Shown piece after piece: positions 15,847 to 23,370 of a stretch of 35,822 bases of DNA; within the stretch, counting starts at the first letter, position 1; every line of letters starts with the position of its first letter. The DNA is from Oscillospiraceae bacterium. Lineage in GTDB: Bacteria > Bacillota > Clostridia > Oscillospirales > Oscillospiraceae. The stretch is from the NCBI GenBank assembly GCA_017406005.1, contig JAFQZI010000035.1, positions 1 through 35,822 on the forward strand. Reading direction: 5' to 3'. The translations under genes and the position numbers were made by a program. The notes under the pieces were generated by a model. It saw only the letters and a list, made by a program, of their open reading frames with translations. It was not told the origin of the DNA and did not search any database.

Positions 15847-16548
15847 ATGAGTTACATTTCTTTCGATCAGGTCTGCAAAGACTACGTTACCGGTGAAATA
15901 GTTGTCCATGCGGCGGACCACGTGAACTTTTCGATTGAGAAGGGTGAGCTTTGCGTCGTTCTCGGCGTTTCGGGCTCAGGGAAAACCACGTGCCTAAACC
16001 TTCTTGGCGGAATGGACCGTGTTACGTCAGGCAAAATCACTGTTGGTGACAAGGAAATCACAGCCCTTTCCGACAGCCAGCTCACGGAATACCGGAGGCT
16101 GGATGTTGGGTTTGTATTTCAGTTTTATAACCTGATGCAGAATCTGACGGCGCTGGAAAACGTCGAGCTTGCCCGTCAGGTCTGCAGAAATGCGCTCGAT
16201 CCGCGTGAAGTGCTGGAGCAGGTAGGCCTGGGCGGAAGAATGAACAACTTCCCCGCGCAGCTTTCGGGCGGTGAGCAGCAGCGCGTCTCCATTGCCCGGG
16301 CTCTTTGCAAAAACCCCGCACTGATGCTTTGCGATGAGCCGACCGGCGCCCTTGACAGTAAAACCGGCGAGCAGGTGCTCGAGCTTCTCACGCGCCTCTG
16401 CCATGAATACAACACAACCGTTGTGATTATAACGCATAATGCATCCATTGCCCCCCTCGGCGACAGAATTATCCGTCTGCATAACGGTTCTGTTCAGGAG
16501 ATCAAAGAAAATCCCAATCCGATGCGAGTGGAGGATATCAAATGGTAG
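15847..16548 (+). CDS. ABC transporter ATP-binding protein (MacB/LolD type)
   Basis: 233 residues. Walker A GVSGSGKT (residues 40-47), Q-loop FQFYNLM, signature LSGGEQQR, Walker B LMLCDEP, the D-loop ALDS and switch His in ITHN are all present. The IEKGELCVVLGVSGSGKTT and TALENVELA patterns are typical of ATPases that drive FtsX-like permeases (MacB, LolD). The next gene, a permease, starts before this gene's stop, so the two are translationally coupled. It powers the exporter made with the permease and HlyD-like adaptor that follow. GGAG lies six bases before the ATG. Confidence 0.94.
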   Translation: MSYISFDQVCKDYVTGEIVVHAADHVNFSIEKGELCVVLGVSGSGKTTCLNLLGGMDRVTSGKITVGDKEITALSDSQLTEYRRLDVGFVFQFYNLMQNLTALENVELARQVCRNALDPREVLEQVGLGGRMNNFPAQLSGGEQQRVSIARALCKNPALMLCDEPTGALDSKTGEQVLELLTRLCHEYNTTVVIITHNASIAPLGDRIIRLHNGSVQEIKENPNPMRVEDIKW

Positions 16549-18887
16549 GCAGGCAGTCTTCTGTTGCCTCCGGCCCCCCGCAGCATCCGTTGAGAAAGAA
16601 GCTCCTGCGCGACCTGAAAGGCAACGCCATGCAGATCATTGCCATGATTCTGCTGTGTTTCCTCGGCACCTGGGTTTTTGCCGGTCTCGATGGCAGCTGG
16701 CGGTTGATGGATTACAACATAGAAACCTATTTTGAAACCTGCAATCTGGCGGATTTCTGGGTGAACGGTTCAAACTTCACCCGGCAGGATCTGTCGGATA
16801 TCCGTCATGTCAGCGGCGTCAAAACCATCATCCCCCGCACATCCGTTACCGTGGATGTAGAAGGCCTGGGTGACGATGTCGAGGCCGCTCTTGAAATCTA
16901 CGAAGGGCCGATGGACATCAACAGGCCCTATCTCCGCTCCGGCAGCCTTCTGCAGGAGGGGGATACCCGCGGCTGTCTGATGGAGGAGCAGTTTGCAGCT
17001 GCTCACAGTCTGCAGCCGGGCGATTCCGTCACCCTTCTGATTGCCGGAGACCGCCTGCGCTTCACGATCCGCGGCACGATCCTTTCTGCGGAATACACGG
17101 TGACCTCCAAAGGAACCGTTCCCGATCCGGATCATTACGGCTTCATCCTGCTGAACCACTGCGCGGTGCCGGCATTGCCCTATAACACTGTTCTGGTAGA
17201 GCTGGAGGATGGGGCGGATGAGAGCGCAGTCCAGTCAGCCATTGAGGAAGTCGTCCCTCTGGCGCTGGTTGTCACAACCAAAACACACAATAACGTCTCC
17301 ACCGCGCGCGGCTATGCCAAGATGTTCCACGGCCTGGCGTATGTCTTCCCGGTTCTGGCTTTTTCCGTGGCGGCGATGATAGTCGTTTCCACGCTCAAGC
17401 GCATGATCGACAAGCAGCGCATGGAAATCGGCACGCTCAAAGAGCTCGGCTATACCAACCGCCGCATCAGGCGGCACTATCTCTGGTATGCGCTCCTTCC
17501 TTCGATTATCGGCTCCGTCATCGGGCTTTTTGTCGGCTGGTACACGATCCCGAAAGTCATCTGGGAGATGATGGTGCACAATTCACGCTATCCCTATATG
17601 ATGTGGCCGCCGATCAGCCTCATTGCCTACGGGATGACAGCTCTCTCCATTGTACTCTCGGTCCTGATCTGCCAGATCGCCCTGCGCTCCTCTATGCGGG
17701 AATCTCCCGCAGAACTGCTGAGGCCGAAGCCGCCGAAGGGCGGCACGCGCGTTCTGCTTGAACGCTGGACGGGGCTTTGGAAGCGCCTCTCTTTCAACAG
17801 CAAAATGATCATTCGCAACCTGATGCGCAACAAGGGGAGAACAATCATCCTGCTTGCCGGCATCATCTGCTGCAATATGCTGATCATCGCAACCTTCGGC
17901 CTGCAGGATTCCATAGAATACTTTATGCGGCAGTATTACGGCGGCACGCTCACGTATGACGTGCGGGTGGATCTCAAACCCGGTCAGGCCGGTACGCTCG
18001 AAAGTTACCGTTCTCGTCTGGATGCGGACTGCACCGAAGGCGTCATGGAGATCAGCGTTTCGCTCCATGGTGGGGGAAAAACCCGAGCCTGCCTGCTCAC
18101 CGTGATGGAAGATGACCAGACCATCTGGCATCTCACGGCGGATCAGAAAATTCTTCCCCTCCCGGAAAAGAATATTGTCATCAGCCGGAAGCTCGCCAAT
18201 ATCATGGGCATTTCCCTCGGTGATCCGGTTGAGATCTACCTTCCGGGGGATAGCGATCCCATCCGCCTGACGGCGGAAGAATATGCCGACGTCAATGTCG
18301 GCCAGGGTATCTTTATGGGCAGAAAAGCCTGGGAAAAGTGCCGGAAGGGTGATTTTACTGTCACGGCGCTGATGCTTCAGAATCCTACCGACCTTGCAAG
18401 GCACCTCATTGATGAGAGTGACGATACGGAATCCGTAAAAGAGCTTGAAACACAGTATACAGAAGGCCTGACGATCCTGGATGCGACCGCCACCGCTTTT
18501 TCCATTATGTCCGGCGCGGCGCTGGGCCTGTCCTTCGTCATCTGCTACAATATGGGCCTGATGAACTTCACAGAGCGCATTCGGGACTATGCAACCCTCA
18601 AGGTGCTCGGCTATCACCAGCGGGAGATTCGCTCCCTCATGCTGCGTGAGAGCGGCCTCACGGCACTGCTCGGCACACTTCTCGGCATTCCGCCGGGCAT
18701 AGCGCTTGTCAGCATCATTCTACGGACCTGCGAATTTGATTCCATGGTCTTCGTCGGCCATGTGACGATTTTTGCCGTACTTCTGGCCAGCGTTATTACA
18801 TTTACTTTTGCCGTGTGTGTGGAATGGCTCCTCACACGCAAAGTCCGCGGCATCGACATGGTAGAAGCCCTGAAGAGTGTAGAATAA
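16542..18887 (+). CDS. ABC transporter permease, two FtsX-like domains
   Basis: 781 residues. After a short cytosolic start (residues 1-25) come a membrane segment (MQIIAMILLCFLGTWVFAGL) and an external domain of about 200 residues. A first FtsX-type bundle of three segments (YVFPVLAFSVAAMIVVSTL; YALLPSIIGSVIGLFVGW; ISLIAYGMTALSIVLSVLI) follows, then a further segment near residue 430, a second external domain, and a C-terminal FtsX bundle ending in a coupling sequence VRGIDMVEALKSVE. Two MacB-PCD-like external domains are usual for Gram-positive exporters of peptides or lipids. The start ATG overlaps the end of the ATPase gene. GC is slightly higher than in the neighbours. Confidence 0.92.
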   Translation: MVGRQSSVASGPPQHPLRKKLLRDLKGNAMQIIAMILLCFLGTWVFAGLDGSWRLMDYNIETYFETCNLADFWVNGSNFTRQDLSDIRHVSGVKTIIPRTSVTVDVEGLGDDVEAALEIYEGPMDINRPYLRSGSLLQEGDTRGCLMEEQFAAAHSLQPGDSVTLLIAGDRLRFTIRGTILSAEYTVTSKGTVPDPDHYGFILLNHCAVPALPYNTVLVELEDGADESAVQSAIEEVVPLALVVTTKTHNNVSTARGYAKMFHGLAYVFPVLAFSVAAMIVVSTLKRMIDKQRMEIGTLKELGYTNRRIRRHYLWYALLPSIIGSVIGLFVGWYTIPKVIWEMMVHNSRYPYMMWPPISLIAYGMTALSIVLSVLICQIALRSSMRESPAELLRPKPPKGGTRVLLERWTGLWKRLSFNSKMIIRNLMRNKGRTIILLAGIICCNMLIIATFGLQDSIEYFMRQYYGGTLTYDVRVDLKPGQAGTLESYRSRLDADCTEGVMEISVSLHGGGKTRACLLTVMEDDQTIWHLTADQKILPLPEKNIVISRKLANIMGISLGDPVEIYLPGDSDPIRLTAEEYADVNVGQGIFMGRKAWEKCRKGDFTVTALMLQNPTDLARHLIDESDDTESVKELETQYTEGLTILDATATAFSIMSGAALGLSFVICYNMGLMNFTERIRDYATLKVLGYHQREIRSLMLRESGLTALLGTLLGIPPGIALVSIILRTCEFDSMVFVGHVTIFAVLLASVITFTFAVCVEWLLTRKVRGIDMVEALKSVE

Positions 18888-18936
18888 CCCAAAAGGGTAA
18901 TTGAAATATACCCCCTTATCAGAAAGGAAAATCTAT

Positions 18937-19992
18937 ATGAAGAAATGGATTTCTTTATTGCTCACGATGGCCGTTCTGGCAGGTGTCACAGCCTATGCTG
19001 CCCCTGCCGAAACGGATCTGACCGCTTATTCCGTCGCCAACGGCGTTGTCACATCGTCTTCCTTTGAAGATGTCACAGCCCCGTTTTCCGGCACGCTCAC
19101 CTCCTTTGATCTGGATCCGGGAGATACCGTGGAGTCCGGCGATGTACTCTTCACCATGCTGACGACGCCAGTTTCCGCTCCAGAGGACGGTGCCGTGCGC
19201 TATCTCTTCGCCGGCAGCGGAGAGAGTGCCGATGCTGCCATGAAGACCTACGGTGCTGTTGCGGCTCTCGAGCCGGCGAGGCGCCAGCGTCTGGAATGCA
19301 CCTATTCCGGTGCGGCCAATTATGATGACTGTCGCCATCTTCACATCGGCGAACTACTCTATTTCAAAATTGACAAGGAGAAGGGTACCGGTATCGTCAT
19401 TGCTACGAGAAAAGATGCCTATGATGTTGAGGTGCTGACAGGGGAGTACGATGCCGATAAAACGCTTGACCTGTTCAAAGACGATGATTATGCCTACGAC
19501 AATAAGGTCGGCAACGGCAAGATTGTTCTCCGGGAGGATGTGCCCATTGCCGGCTCCGGTATGATTGCCGAGATGCTCGTTTCTCCCGGTGATATCGTGA
19601 AGAAAGGGGACACGCTCTTCACCCTGATGGCACAGGATGCGCCATACGGTGCTTCTCCTGAGATCAAGGCACCGGCTGGCGGGGTCATCGCTTCCGTCCC
19701 GGTAGCTTCCGGACAGCAGGTATGGAAAGGCCAGCTCCTCGCCCGGATTTACCGCACCGATTCGCTCGAGATCGTCGCCGAAGCGGACGAAATGGACCTC
19801 GGCTCCCTCAAGGTCGGCGACACGGTTCCCGTGACGCTCGATACGGATGAATCCCACGTTATGGCTGGAACTGTCACCGAAATCTCCTCCCTCGGCACAC
19901 AGCGGCAGAATGCGGCTTACTATACCGTCCATGTCACTGTCCCGGATCCCGGCCTGATGCTCGGCCAAAGCGCCTCCGTCTATCTCCCATAA
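18937..19992 (+). CDS. HlyD/MacA-like efflux adaptor, secreted or membrane-tethered
   Basis: 351 residues from the ATG at 18937 (AAAGGA upstream); the frame is open from 18901 but lacks a site there. It has a signal peptide MKKWISLLLTMAVLAGVTAYA. Two biotinyl-lipoyl-like hairpin halves are visible: APFSGTLTSFDLDPGDTVESGD near residues 45-70 and APAGGVIASVPVASGQQVWKGQ near 245-270, with a further copy at MIAEMLVSPGDIVKKGD. The last part (LEIVAEADEMDLGSLKVGDTV) is an HlyD beta-barrel. It should link to the FtsX-like permease and guide substrate across the envelope. It lies 49 bases after the permease gene. Confidence 0.9.
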   Translation: MKKWISLLLTMAVLAGVTAYAAPAETDLTAYSVANGVVTSSSFEDVTAPFSGTLTSFDLDPGDTVESGDVLFTMLTTPVSAPEDGAVRYLFAGSGESADAAMKTYGAVAALEPARRQRLECTYSGAANYDDCRHLHIGELLYFKIDKEKGTGIVIATRKDAYDVEVLTGEYDADKTLDLFKDDDYAYDNKVGNGKIVLREDVPIAGSGMIAEMLVSPGDIVKKGDTLFTLMAQDAPYGASPEIKAPAGGVIASVPVASGQQVWKGQLLARIYRTDSLEIVAEADEMDLGSLKVGDTVPVTLDTDESHVMAGTVTEISSLGTQRQNAAYYTVHVTVPDPGLMLGQSASVYLP

Positions 19993-19994
19993 AA

Positions 19995-20022
19995 TGGAAA
20001 ACAGCCCGGTTTCCCGGGCTGT
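19995..20022 (-). terminator. Terminator of Pro/Thr-rich membrane protein gene (minus strand)
   Basis: ACAGCCCGG/CCGGGCTGT, 4-base loop, followed on the minus strand by TTTTCCATTTTA. It lies between convergent genes; on the plus strand only A residues follow, so the efflux operon would use it less well. Confidence 0.8.
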
Positions 20023-20031
20023 AAAAATTTC

Positions 20032-20703
20032 TTACCACCTTATCGTTTCATCAATCGTATATCCGTAAATCTCGACCGGATTGCTGCCGTAGTCCACATA
20101 AGTCCCTACGAAGTCCCACTTCACCTTCAGCGGGAAGCTTGCACTTTCTCCCATATTATACGGCATGGAGAATTCCGCTCTTCCGATTTCCGTGCTCTGC
20201 GGATTGTTGATATAAGTCCTGATTTCTTTTGACTCCATCTGCTGTGTAGCAGTTCCTACGCTGATTGTCAGCCCGACCGGGCTGTAGTCCAGTGAGTAGT
20301 GGTCTGCATAAACGACCACTTCAATCACGGCAACGCCGTTGCCGATGGTTGTTGCCCGCCAGTCCGCATGCATATTCAGCAGCAGTGCTCTTCCGGTTTT
20401 AAAACTTCCGCTTCCCAGCAGCTGAGGTACGGGTTCCGGCGTGGAAACATAGGGCGTCGGGGTTGGCTCCGGCGTGGGTTCGGGAGTGGGTTCCGGAGTC
20501 GGTATCGGGGTTTGAACAGGTGCCGCAGTATGCTCAGGAGGTGCCTGATCTGATCCTGATTGATTCTGTTCGCGGATCGAGAAACCGGGGATATAAGAAA
20601 AACCTTCCCGTTCTCCGGGTGACCGCATAATGAGAAAAATTGCAACACCGATCAGAAGAAAAAGTAAAACCAGAAATATGATTTTTACTGTCATGTGTCT
20701 CAT
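20032..20703 (-). CDS. Membrane-anchored protein with Pro/Thr linker, function unknown
   Basis: 223 residues. A single membrane segment (IIFLVLLFLLIGVAIFLIM, residues 8-26) is followed by a Pro-Thr-Glu repeat linker (PTPEPTPEPTPEPTPTP, about residues 70-90). The external domain of about 130 residues (from LLGSGSFKTGRALLLN) has a beta-sandwich look (AVIEVVVYADHYSLDYSPVGLTISVG). The domain is not recognised. The start at 20703 is chosen because GGAAGGGG is eight bases upstream; the frame extends to 20808 without a better site. A good promoter precedes it and a strong terminator follows. Confidence 0.85.
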   Translation of the reverse strand: MRHMTVKIIFLVLLFLLIGVAIFLIMRSPGEREGFSYIPGFSIREQNQSGSDQAPPEHTAAPVQTPIPTPEPTPEPTPEPTPTPYVSTPEPVPQLLGSGSFKTGRALLLNMHADWRATTIGNGVAVIEVVVYADHYSLDYSPVGLTISVGTATQQMESKEIRTYINNPQSTEIGRAEFSMPYNMGESASFPLKVKWDFVGTYVDYGSNPVEIYGYTIDETIRW

Positions 20704-20733
20704 AATCATTACCCCTTCCAAGGTACACGCCTT

Positions 20734-20762
20734 ATCATAACACACTAATGTCTTCCAGGCAA
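20734..20762 (-). promoter_or_regulatory. Promoter of Pro/Thr-rich membrane protein gene
   Basis: Minus strand: TTGCCT (20757-20762), 17-base spacer, TATGAT (20734-20739). Confidence 0.7.
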
Positions 20763-20825
20763 GAACTTTTTGTCTTTTTAATGTAACTTTTTGTTTAATT
20801 ATGTTCATTCTTCATCAGGTTATCC

Positions 20826-20855
20826 TTGACAAATCTTCCGCCCATATGGTAGAAA
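20826..20855 (+). promoter_or_regulatory. Promoter of DUF2007-like gene
   Basis: TTGACA (20826-20831), 18-base spacer, TAGAAA (20850-20855), 37 bases before the start codon. Confidence 0.55.
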
Positions 20856-20891
20856 TAACTGTAAACAACAAATACCAACGGAGGAACTGAA

Positions 20892-21212
20892 ATGGAAAAG
20901 CTTTCCTGGGGTAAAAGCCTGCCCGATGATCTTCTGGAGCGCTGGCCGAAGGACGAATCCGGTGAATACGAAGAGCCTGTTTTTCTCTGCAACTGCCGGC
21001 CGCAGGATATGAACGATGAACTGAAAATCAATATGCTGGAAGCGTATGGCATTCCCTGTCTCAGAATCTACCCGGGAGACGGCAGCTTCGGTCGCGTCGT
21101 TCTCGGCATGAGCGGTCTGGGGACGGATATTTACGTTCCCCGCAGCCAGTTGGAAGATGCCACAGCACTCTGCAATCCGGAACCGATAGAAGAACTTCCA
21201 ACAGAAGAATAA
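20892..21212 (+). CDS. DUF2007-like putative signal-transducing protein
   Basis: 106 residues. The section EPVFLCNCRPQDMNDELKIN, then MLEAYGIPCLRIYPGDGSFG and GTDIYVPRSQLEDATALC, follows the DUF2007 layout: a short strand, a helix that counts back through 'the lowest ligand', then a GIP turn and a final VPxxxxExAxxL helix. The family is small, often found alone or fused to zinc ribbons. Its function is not established. GGAGG precedes the ATG. A terminator overlaps the stop codon region. It is a single-gene unit. Confidence 0.75.
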   Translation: MEKLSWGKSLPDDLLERWPKDESGEYEEPVFLCNCRPQDMNDELKINMLEAYGIPCLRIYPGDGSFGRVVLGMSGLGTDIYVPRSQLEDATALCNPEPIEELPTEE

Positions 21213-21246
21213 TTCAGGCGCCCTCCCAGGCGCCTGAAAACTTTTA
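21213..21246 (+). terminator. Terminator after DUF2007-like gene
   Basis: TTCAGGCGCC/GGCGCCTGAA, 6-base loop, followed by AACTTTTAT. Confidence 0.82.
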
Positions 21247-21298
21247 TGGAATGATACCCACTCCGAAGCCCAACAAGCCTCGACTAATCGAACAACTT

Positions 21299-21362
21299 AG
21301 CTCGCGACGGAGCGCCACAATCGAAGTACAACATATCCTTCGCGAGCAGCTGGAACGCACTG
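21299..21362. repeat. Dispersed palindromic repeat, copy B
   Basis: Core 21299-21347, with AGCTCGCGACGGAGC and TTCGCGAGC arms; the tail GCACTGAT and GGTGATTAA match copy A in part. It sits between two convergent genes. Confidence 0.75.
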
Positions 21363-21393
21363 ATCACAAGGTGATTAACAAGGAAGGCATTCC

Positions 21394-22521
21394 TTACTTA
21401 ATCACATGCAGATTATACTCTCTCGTCCCCAGTCCGATCTTCTCACCGTGTTCCAGCGTTTCCTTCCACTTGACGTTGGGGTTGCTGTCCAGGAAGCAGT
21501 CGTGGTGATGATGCCACTCAGGATCCGCCAGATGGTCACCCAGCTGGCTGTTGCGGATAGGCGTTGCCTTCTGGCAGAGGTCGGCACATGCCTGGTCCAG
21601 AGCTACAGGATCAAAAGAAGCAAGCATCCCGATATTGGGTAGGATGGGAGCGTCGTTCTCATCATGGCAGTCACAGTTCGGCGAGACGTCCATAATCAGG
21701 CTGATATGGAAAGTCGGTCTGCCGTAGCAGAGAGCGTGCGCATACTCTGCCATTTTGCAGCAAAGCTTTTCTTTCGCATCGTCGTTATTGTTCGAAATCG
21801 CGTGGAAAGCACACGCGCCGATGCAGCGCCCGCACCCTTTGCAGATCTCCTCATTGATGAAGGCTTTGCCGTCTTCTCCATAGAAAATGGCGCTGCTGCC
21901 GCATTCCCTAGCGCAGCGTTTGCAGCCACGGCATTTCTCCGGATTTACATGCGGTTTGCCTTCTTTGTGCTGATGCATCTTGCCTGCACGGCTGCCGCCG
22001 CCCATGCCGATGTTCTTGAGAGCTCCGCCGAACCCTGTCATTTCATGGCCCTTGAAGTGGGAGAGTGAAACCAGGATATCCGCATCAGCAAGTGCTCTGC
22101 CGACAAATGCGGTCTCGCAGTACTCTCCGCCGGGCACGGGGATCTCAATATCATCCGTCCCGCGCAAGCCGTCTGCAATGATAACCTGGCAGCCTGTCGT
22201 TGTGGAGTTGAAGCCGTTCAGCTCCGCATTCCACAGATGGTCAATCGCATTGGTGCGGTGCCCCGTATAGAGCGTGTTGCAGTCCGTGAGGAAGGGGATG
22301 CCGCCCAGTTCTTTAATCACATCCGCTACGGCCTTTACATAGTTCGGCCGAAGGAAGGACACATTGCCCAGTTCGCCGAAGTGCATCTTGATGGCAACAA
22401 ACTTGTGGTCAAAATCGATTTTGCCGATTCCTGCAGCCTTGCAGAGCTTCTGCAGTTTTTCAGGCTGGCTAACACCAAGCCTGGTTCTGAAATCGGTAAA
22501 GAATACATCCGCTTTTTCCAT
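21394..22521 (-). CDS. DUF362 protein with two 4Fe-4S clusters
   Basis: 375 residues. The N-terminal and middle parts (KMHFGELGNVSFLRPNYV, DILVSLSHFKGHEMTGFGGALKNIGMG) are the DUF362 domain. An internal ferredoxin segment follows with CRGCKRCARECG and CKGCGRCIGAC, two CxxCxxCxxxC sets that would hold 4Fe-4S clusters. The C-terminal part has a His/Cys-rich run (CDCHDEND, WHHHHDC). Proteins of this type are cytosolic redox enzymes of unknown reaction. The ATG has AAGGAG eight bases upstream. It is preceded by a consensus promoter and follows the TIGR04076 gene on the same strand. Confidence 0.9.
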   Translation of the reverse strand: MEKADVFFTDFRTRLGVSQPEKLQKLCKAAGIGKIDFDHKFVAIKMHFGELGNVSFLRPNYVKAVADVIKELGGIPFLTDCNTLYTGHRTNAIDHLWNAELNGFNSTTTGCQVIIADGLRGTDDIEIPVPGGEYCETAFVGRALADADILVSLSHFKGHEMTGFGGALKNIGMGGGSRAGKMHQHKEGKPHVNPEKCRGCKRCARECGSSAIFYGEDGKAFINEEICKGCGRCIGACAFHAISNNNDDAKEKLCCKMAEYAHALCYGRPTFHISLIMDVSPNCDCHDENDAPILPNIGMLASFDPVALDQACADLCQKATPIRNSQLGDHLADPEWHHHHDCFLDSNPNVKWKETLEHGEKIGLGTREYNLHVIK

Positions 22522-22556
22522 AGCTCTTCTCCTTTGTTATATAACTGTATGTTTAT

Positions 22557-22585
22557 TTTATACCATTTTGACAGGGAACTGTCAA
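22557..22585 (-). promoter_or_regulatory. Promoter and palindromic site before DUF362 gene
   Basis: Minus strand: TTGACA (22580-22585), 17-base spacer, TATAAA (22557-22562). The -35 is one half of a perfect palindrome TTGACAG-N4-CTGTCAA (22568-22585), and a second TTGACAG lies just upstream, so a repressor may act here. Confidence 0.72.
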
Positions 22586-22608
22586 CTGCTTGTTGACAGA
22601 ATATCAAA

Positions 22609-22914
22609 TCACTCTTCTATGGTCTCCAGGAGAAAGCTGACCGGCCGAAATCCGTCATTGCAGGATAACATGGCTGACCTGCTGTTCTTCATCCACCCGT
22701 CATAGAAGTTCTCTGCACCGTGGGATAGCGCCATCACAAAAGGTGACACCGTTTCCCAGGCACTGTCGCAGAACCCTTCCGGCTTTTGCCATCCGTCTGC
22801 AATAAAAACCTGCCCGAGCTGCATGTCACAGGCATGTTCAATCGGGTTTTCATATTCCTCCATCAGGTCCCGGTAATACGCTATCCGTTTGACCGTGATG
22901 CGCACTTTTTTCAT
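22609..22914 (-). CDS. TIGR04076 family protein
   Basis: 101 residues: MKKVRITVKRIAYYRDLMEE, then CDMQLGQVFIADGWQKPEGFCDSAW and MLSCNDGFRPVSFLLETIE. The pattern of a small protein beginning MKKVxITVxR with a conserved Cys before the GQxFxxDG-x-x-x-P-E-G-FC block and ending in C-x-DG-x-RPVxF matches TIGR04076. Its function is unknown; members are often near radical-SAM or redox genes. Here it stands before the DUF362 ferredoxin-like gene on the same strand, consistent with a redox context. AGGAG precedes the ATG. Confidence 0.88.
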   Translation of the reverse strand: MKKVRITVKRIAYYRDLMEEYENPIEHACDMQLGQVFIADGWQKPEGFCDSAWETVSPFVMALSHGAENFYDGWMKNSRSAMLSCNDGFRPVSFLLETIEE

Positions 22915-22942
22915 GCTTTCAACTCCTTTTCATATTGTAACT

Positions 22943-23032
22943 GTTCAGTGCTGTCTTTTTCATCATAATCAGCTCGCGACGAAACACTGAAATAGAGGTA
23001 TTGCGTTGCCTTCGCGAGCCATAGAATGCACT
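22943..23032. repeat. Dispersed palindromic repeat, copy C
   Basis: Core 22971-23019, with AGCTCGCGAC and TTCGCGAGC arms. Upstream TTCAGTG (22944-22950) pairs perfectly with internal CACTGAA (22985-22991), or AGTGC can pair with GCACT in the tail (23028-23032). Confidence 0.78.
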
Positions 23033-23067
23033 TGTTACAAAGCGTCTGAACAGTTTTCCCACACTCT

Positions 23068-23166
23068 AGTTCGCGCGACGGAGCAGTCAGAAGTGGTACT
23101 GTGTTCCATTCGCGCGAAACAGGAATGCACTAATAAAGGATGCTACTGATTAAACAAATTATACCA
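23068..23166. repeat. Dispersed palindromic repeat, copy D
   Basis: Core 23068-23118. The arms are TTCGCGCGA/TCGCGCGAA in place of GCTCGCGA/TCGCGAGC, so both sides changed together. The tail GCACTAAT and ACTGATTAA-N4-ATTATACCA match copy A. It is 49 bases after copy C. Together with the terminator that follows, these two copies fill the 456-base gap between TIGR04076 and the sugar kinase. Confidence 0.78.
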
Positions 23167-23214
23167 CTTATTTCAGAACTCTGTAAAGCGAAAACCAATC
23201 AGTACCAATCATTC

Positions 23215-23248
23215 CCTCTCCCTCACCTTTGCGGCGGAGAGGCTTTTT
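23215..23248 (+). terminator. Orphan plus-strand terminator downstream of repeats C and D
   Basis: CCTCTCC/GGAGAGG (23215-23221, 23236-23242) followed by CTTTTTAT. No plus-strand gene lies between 21212 and here. Confidence 0.65.
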
Positions 23249-23282
23249 ATGACTCTCATGCATAATTTTATCTGAAATATTA

Positions 23283-23311
23283 TTGACAATTGCCGCAAGA
23301 GAAACTATAAT
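23283..23311 (+). promoter_or_regulatory. Consensus sigma-A promoter of the sugar kinase gene
   Basis: TTGACA (23283-23288), 17-base spacer, TATAAT (23306-23311): both hexamers are perfect. Confidence 0.88.
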
Positions 23312-23370
23312 TTTCCGCATCAGCGAAGTAAAAAATGCTGTAAAACCTGGATAATGGAGGAGCAGGCAAG

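Noticed and set aside
17583-18617. 344-residue minus-strand frame within the permease gene
   Set aside because: Shadow of the FtsX-like permease; composition is typical of an antisense frame (many His, Arg, Gln) and it has no promoter or binding site.
15847-19992. ABC operon as exporter of the double-glycine peptide
   Set aside because: The ATPase has no C39 peptidase domain and the permease is FtsX-like; the peptide gene is 3.4 kb away with its own transcript.
22943-23166. CRISPR array
   Set aside because: Copies C and D differ in sequence, have unequal spacing and no short identical direct repeats; no cas genes are present.
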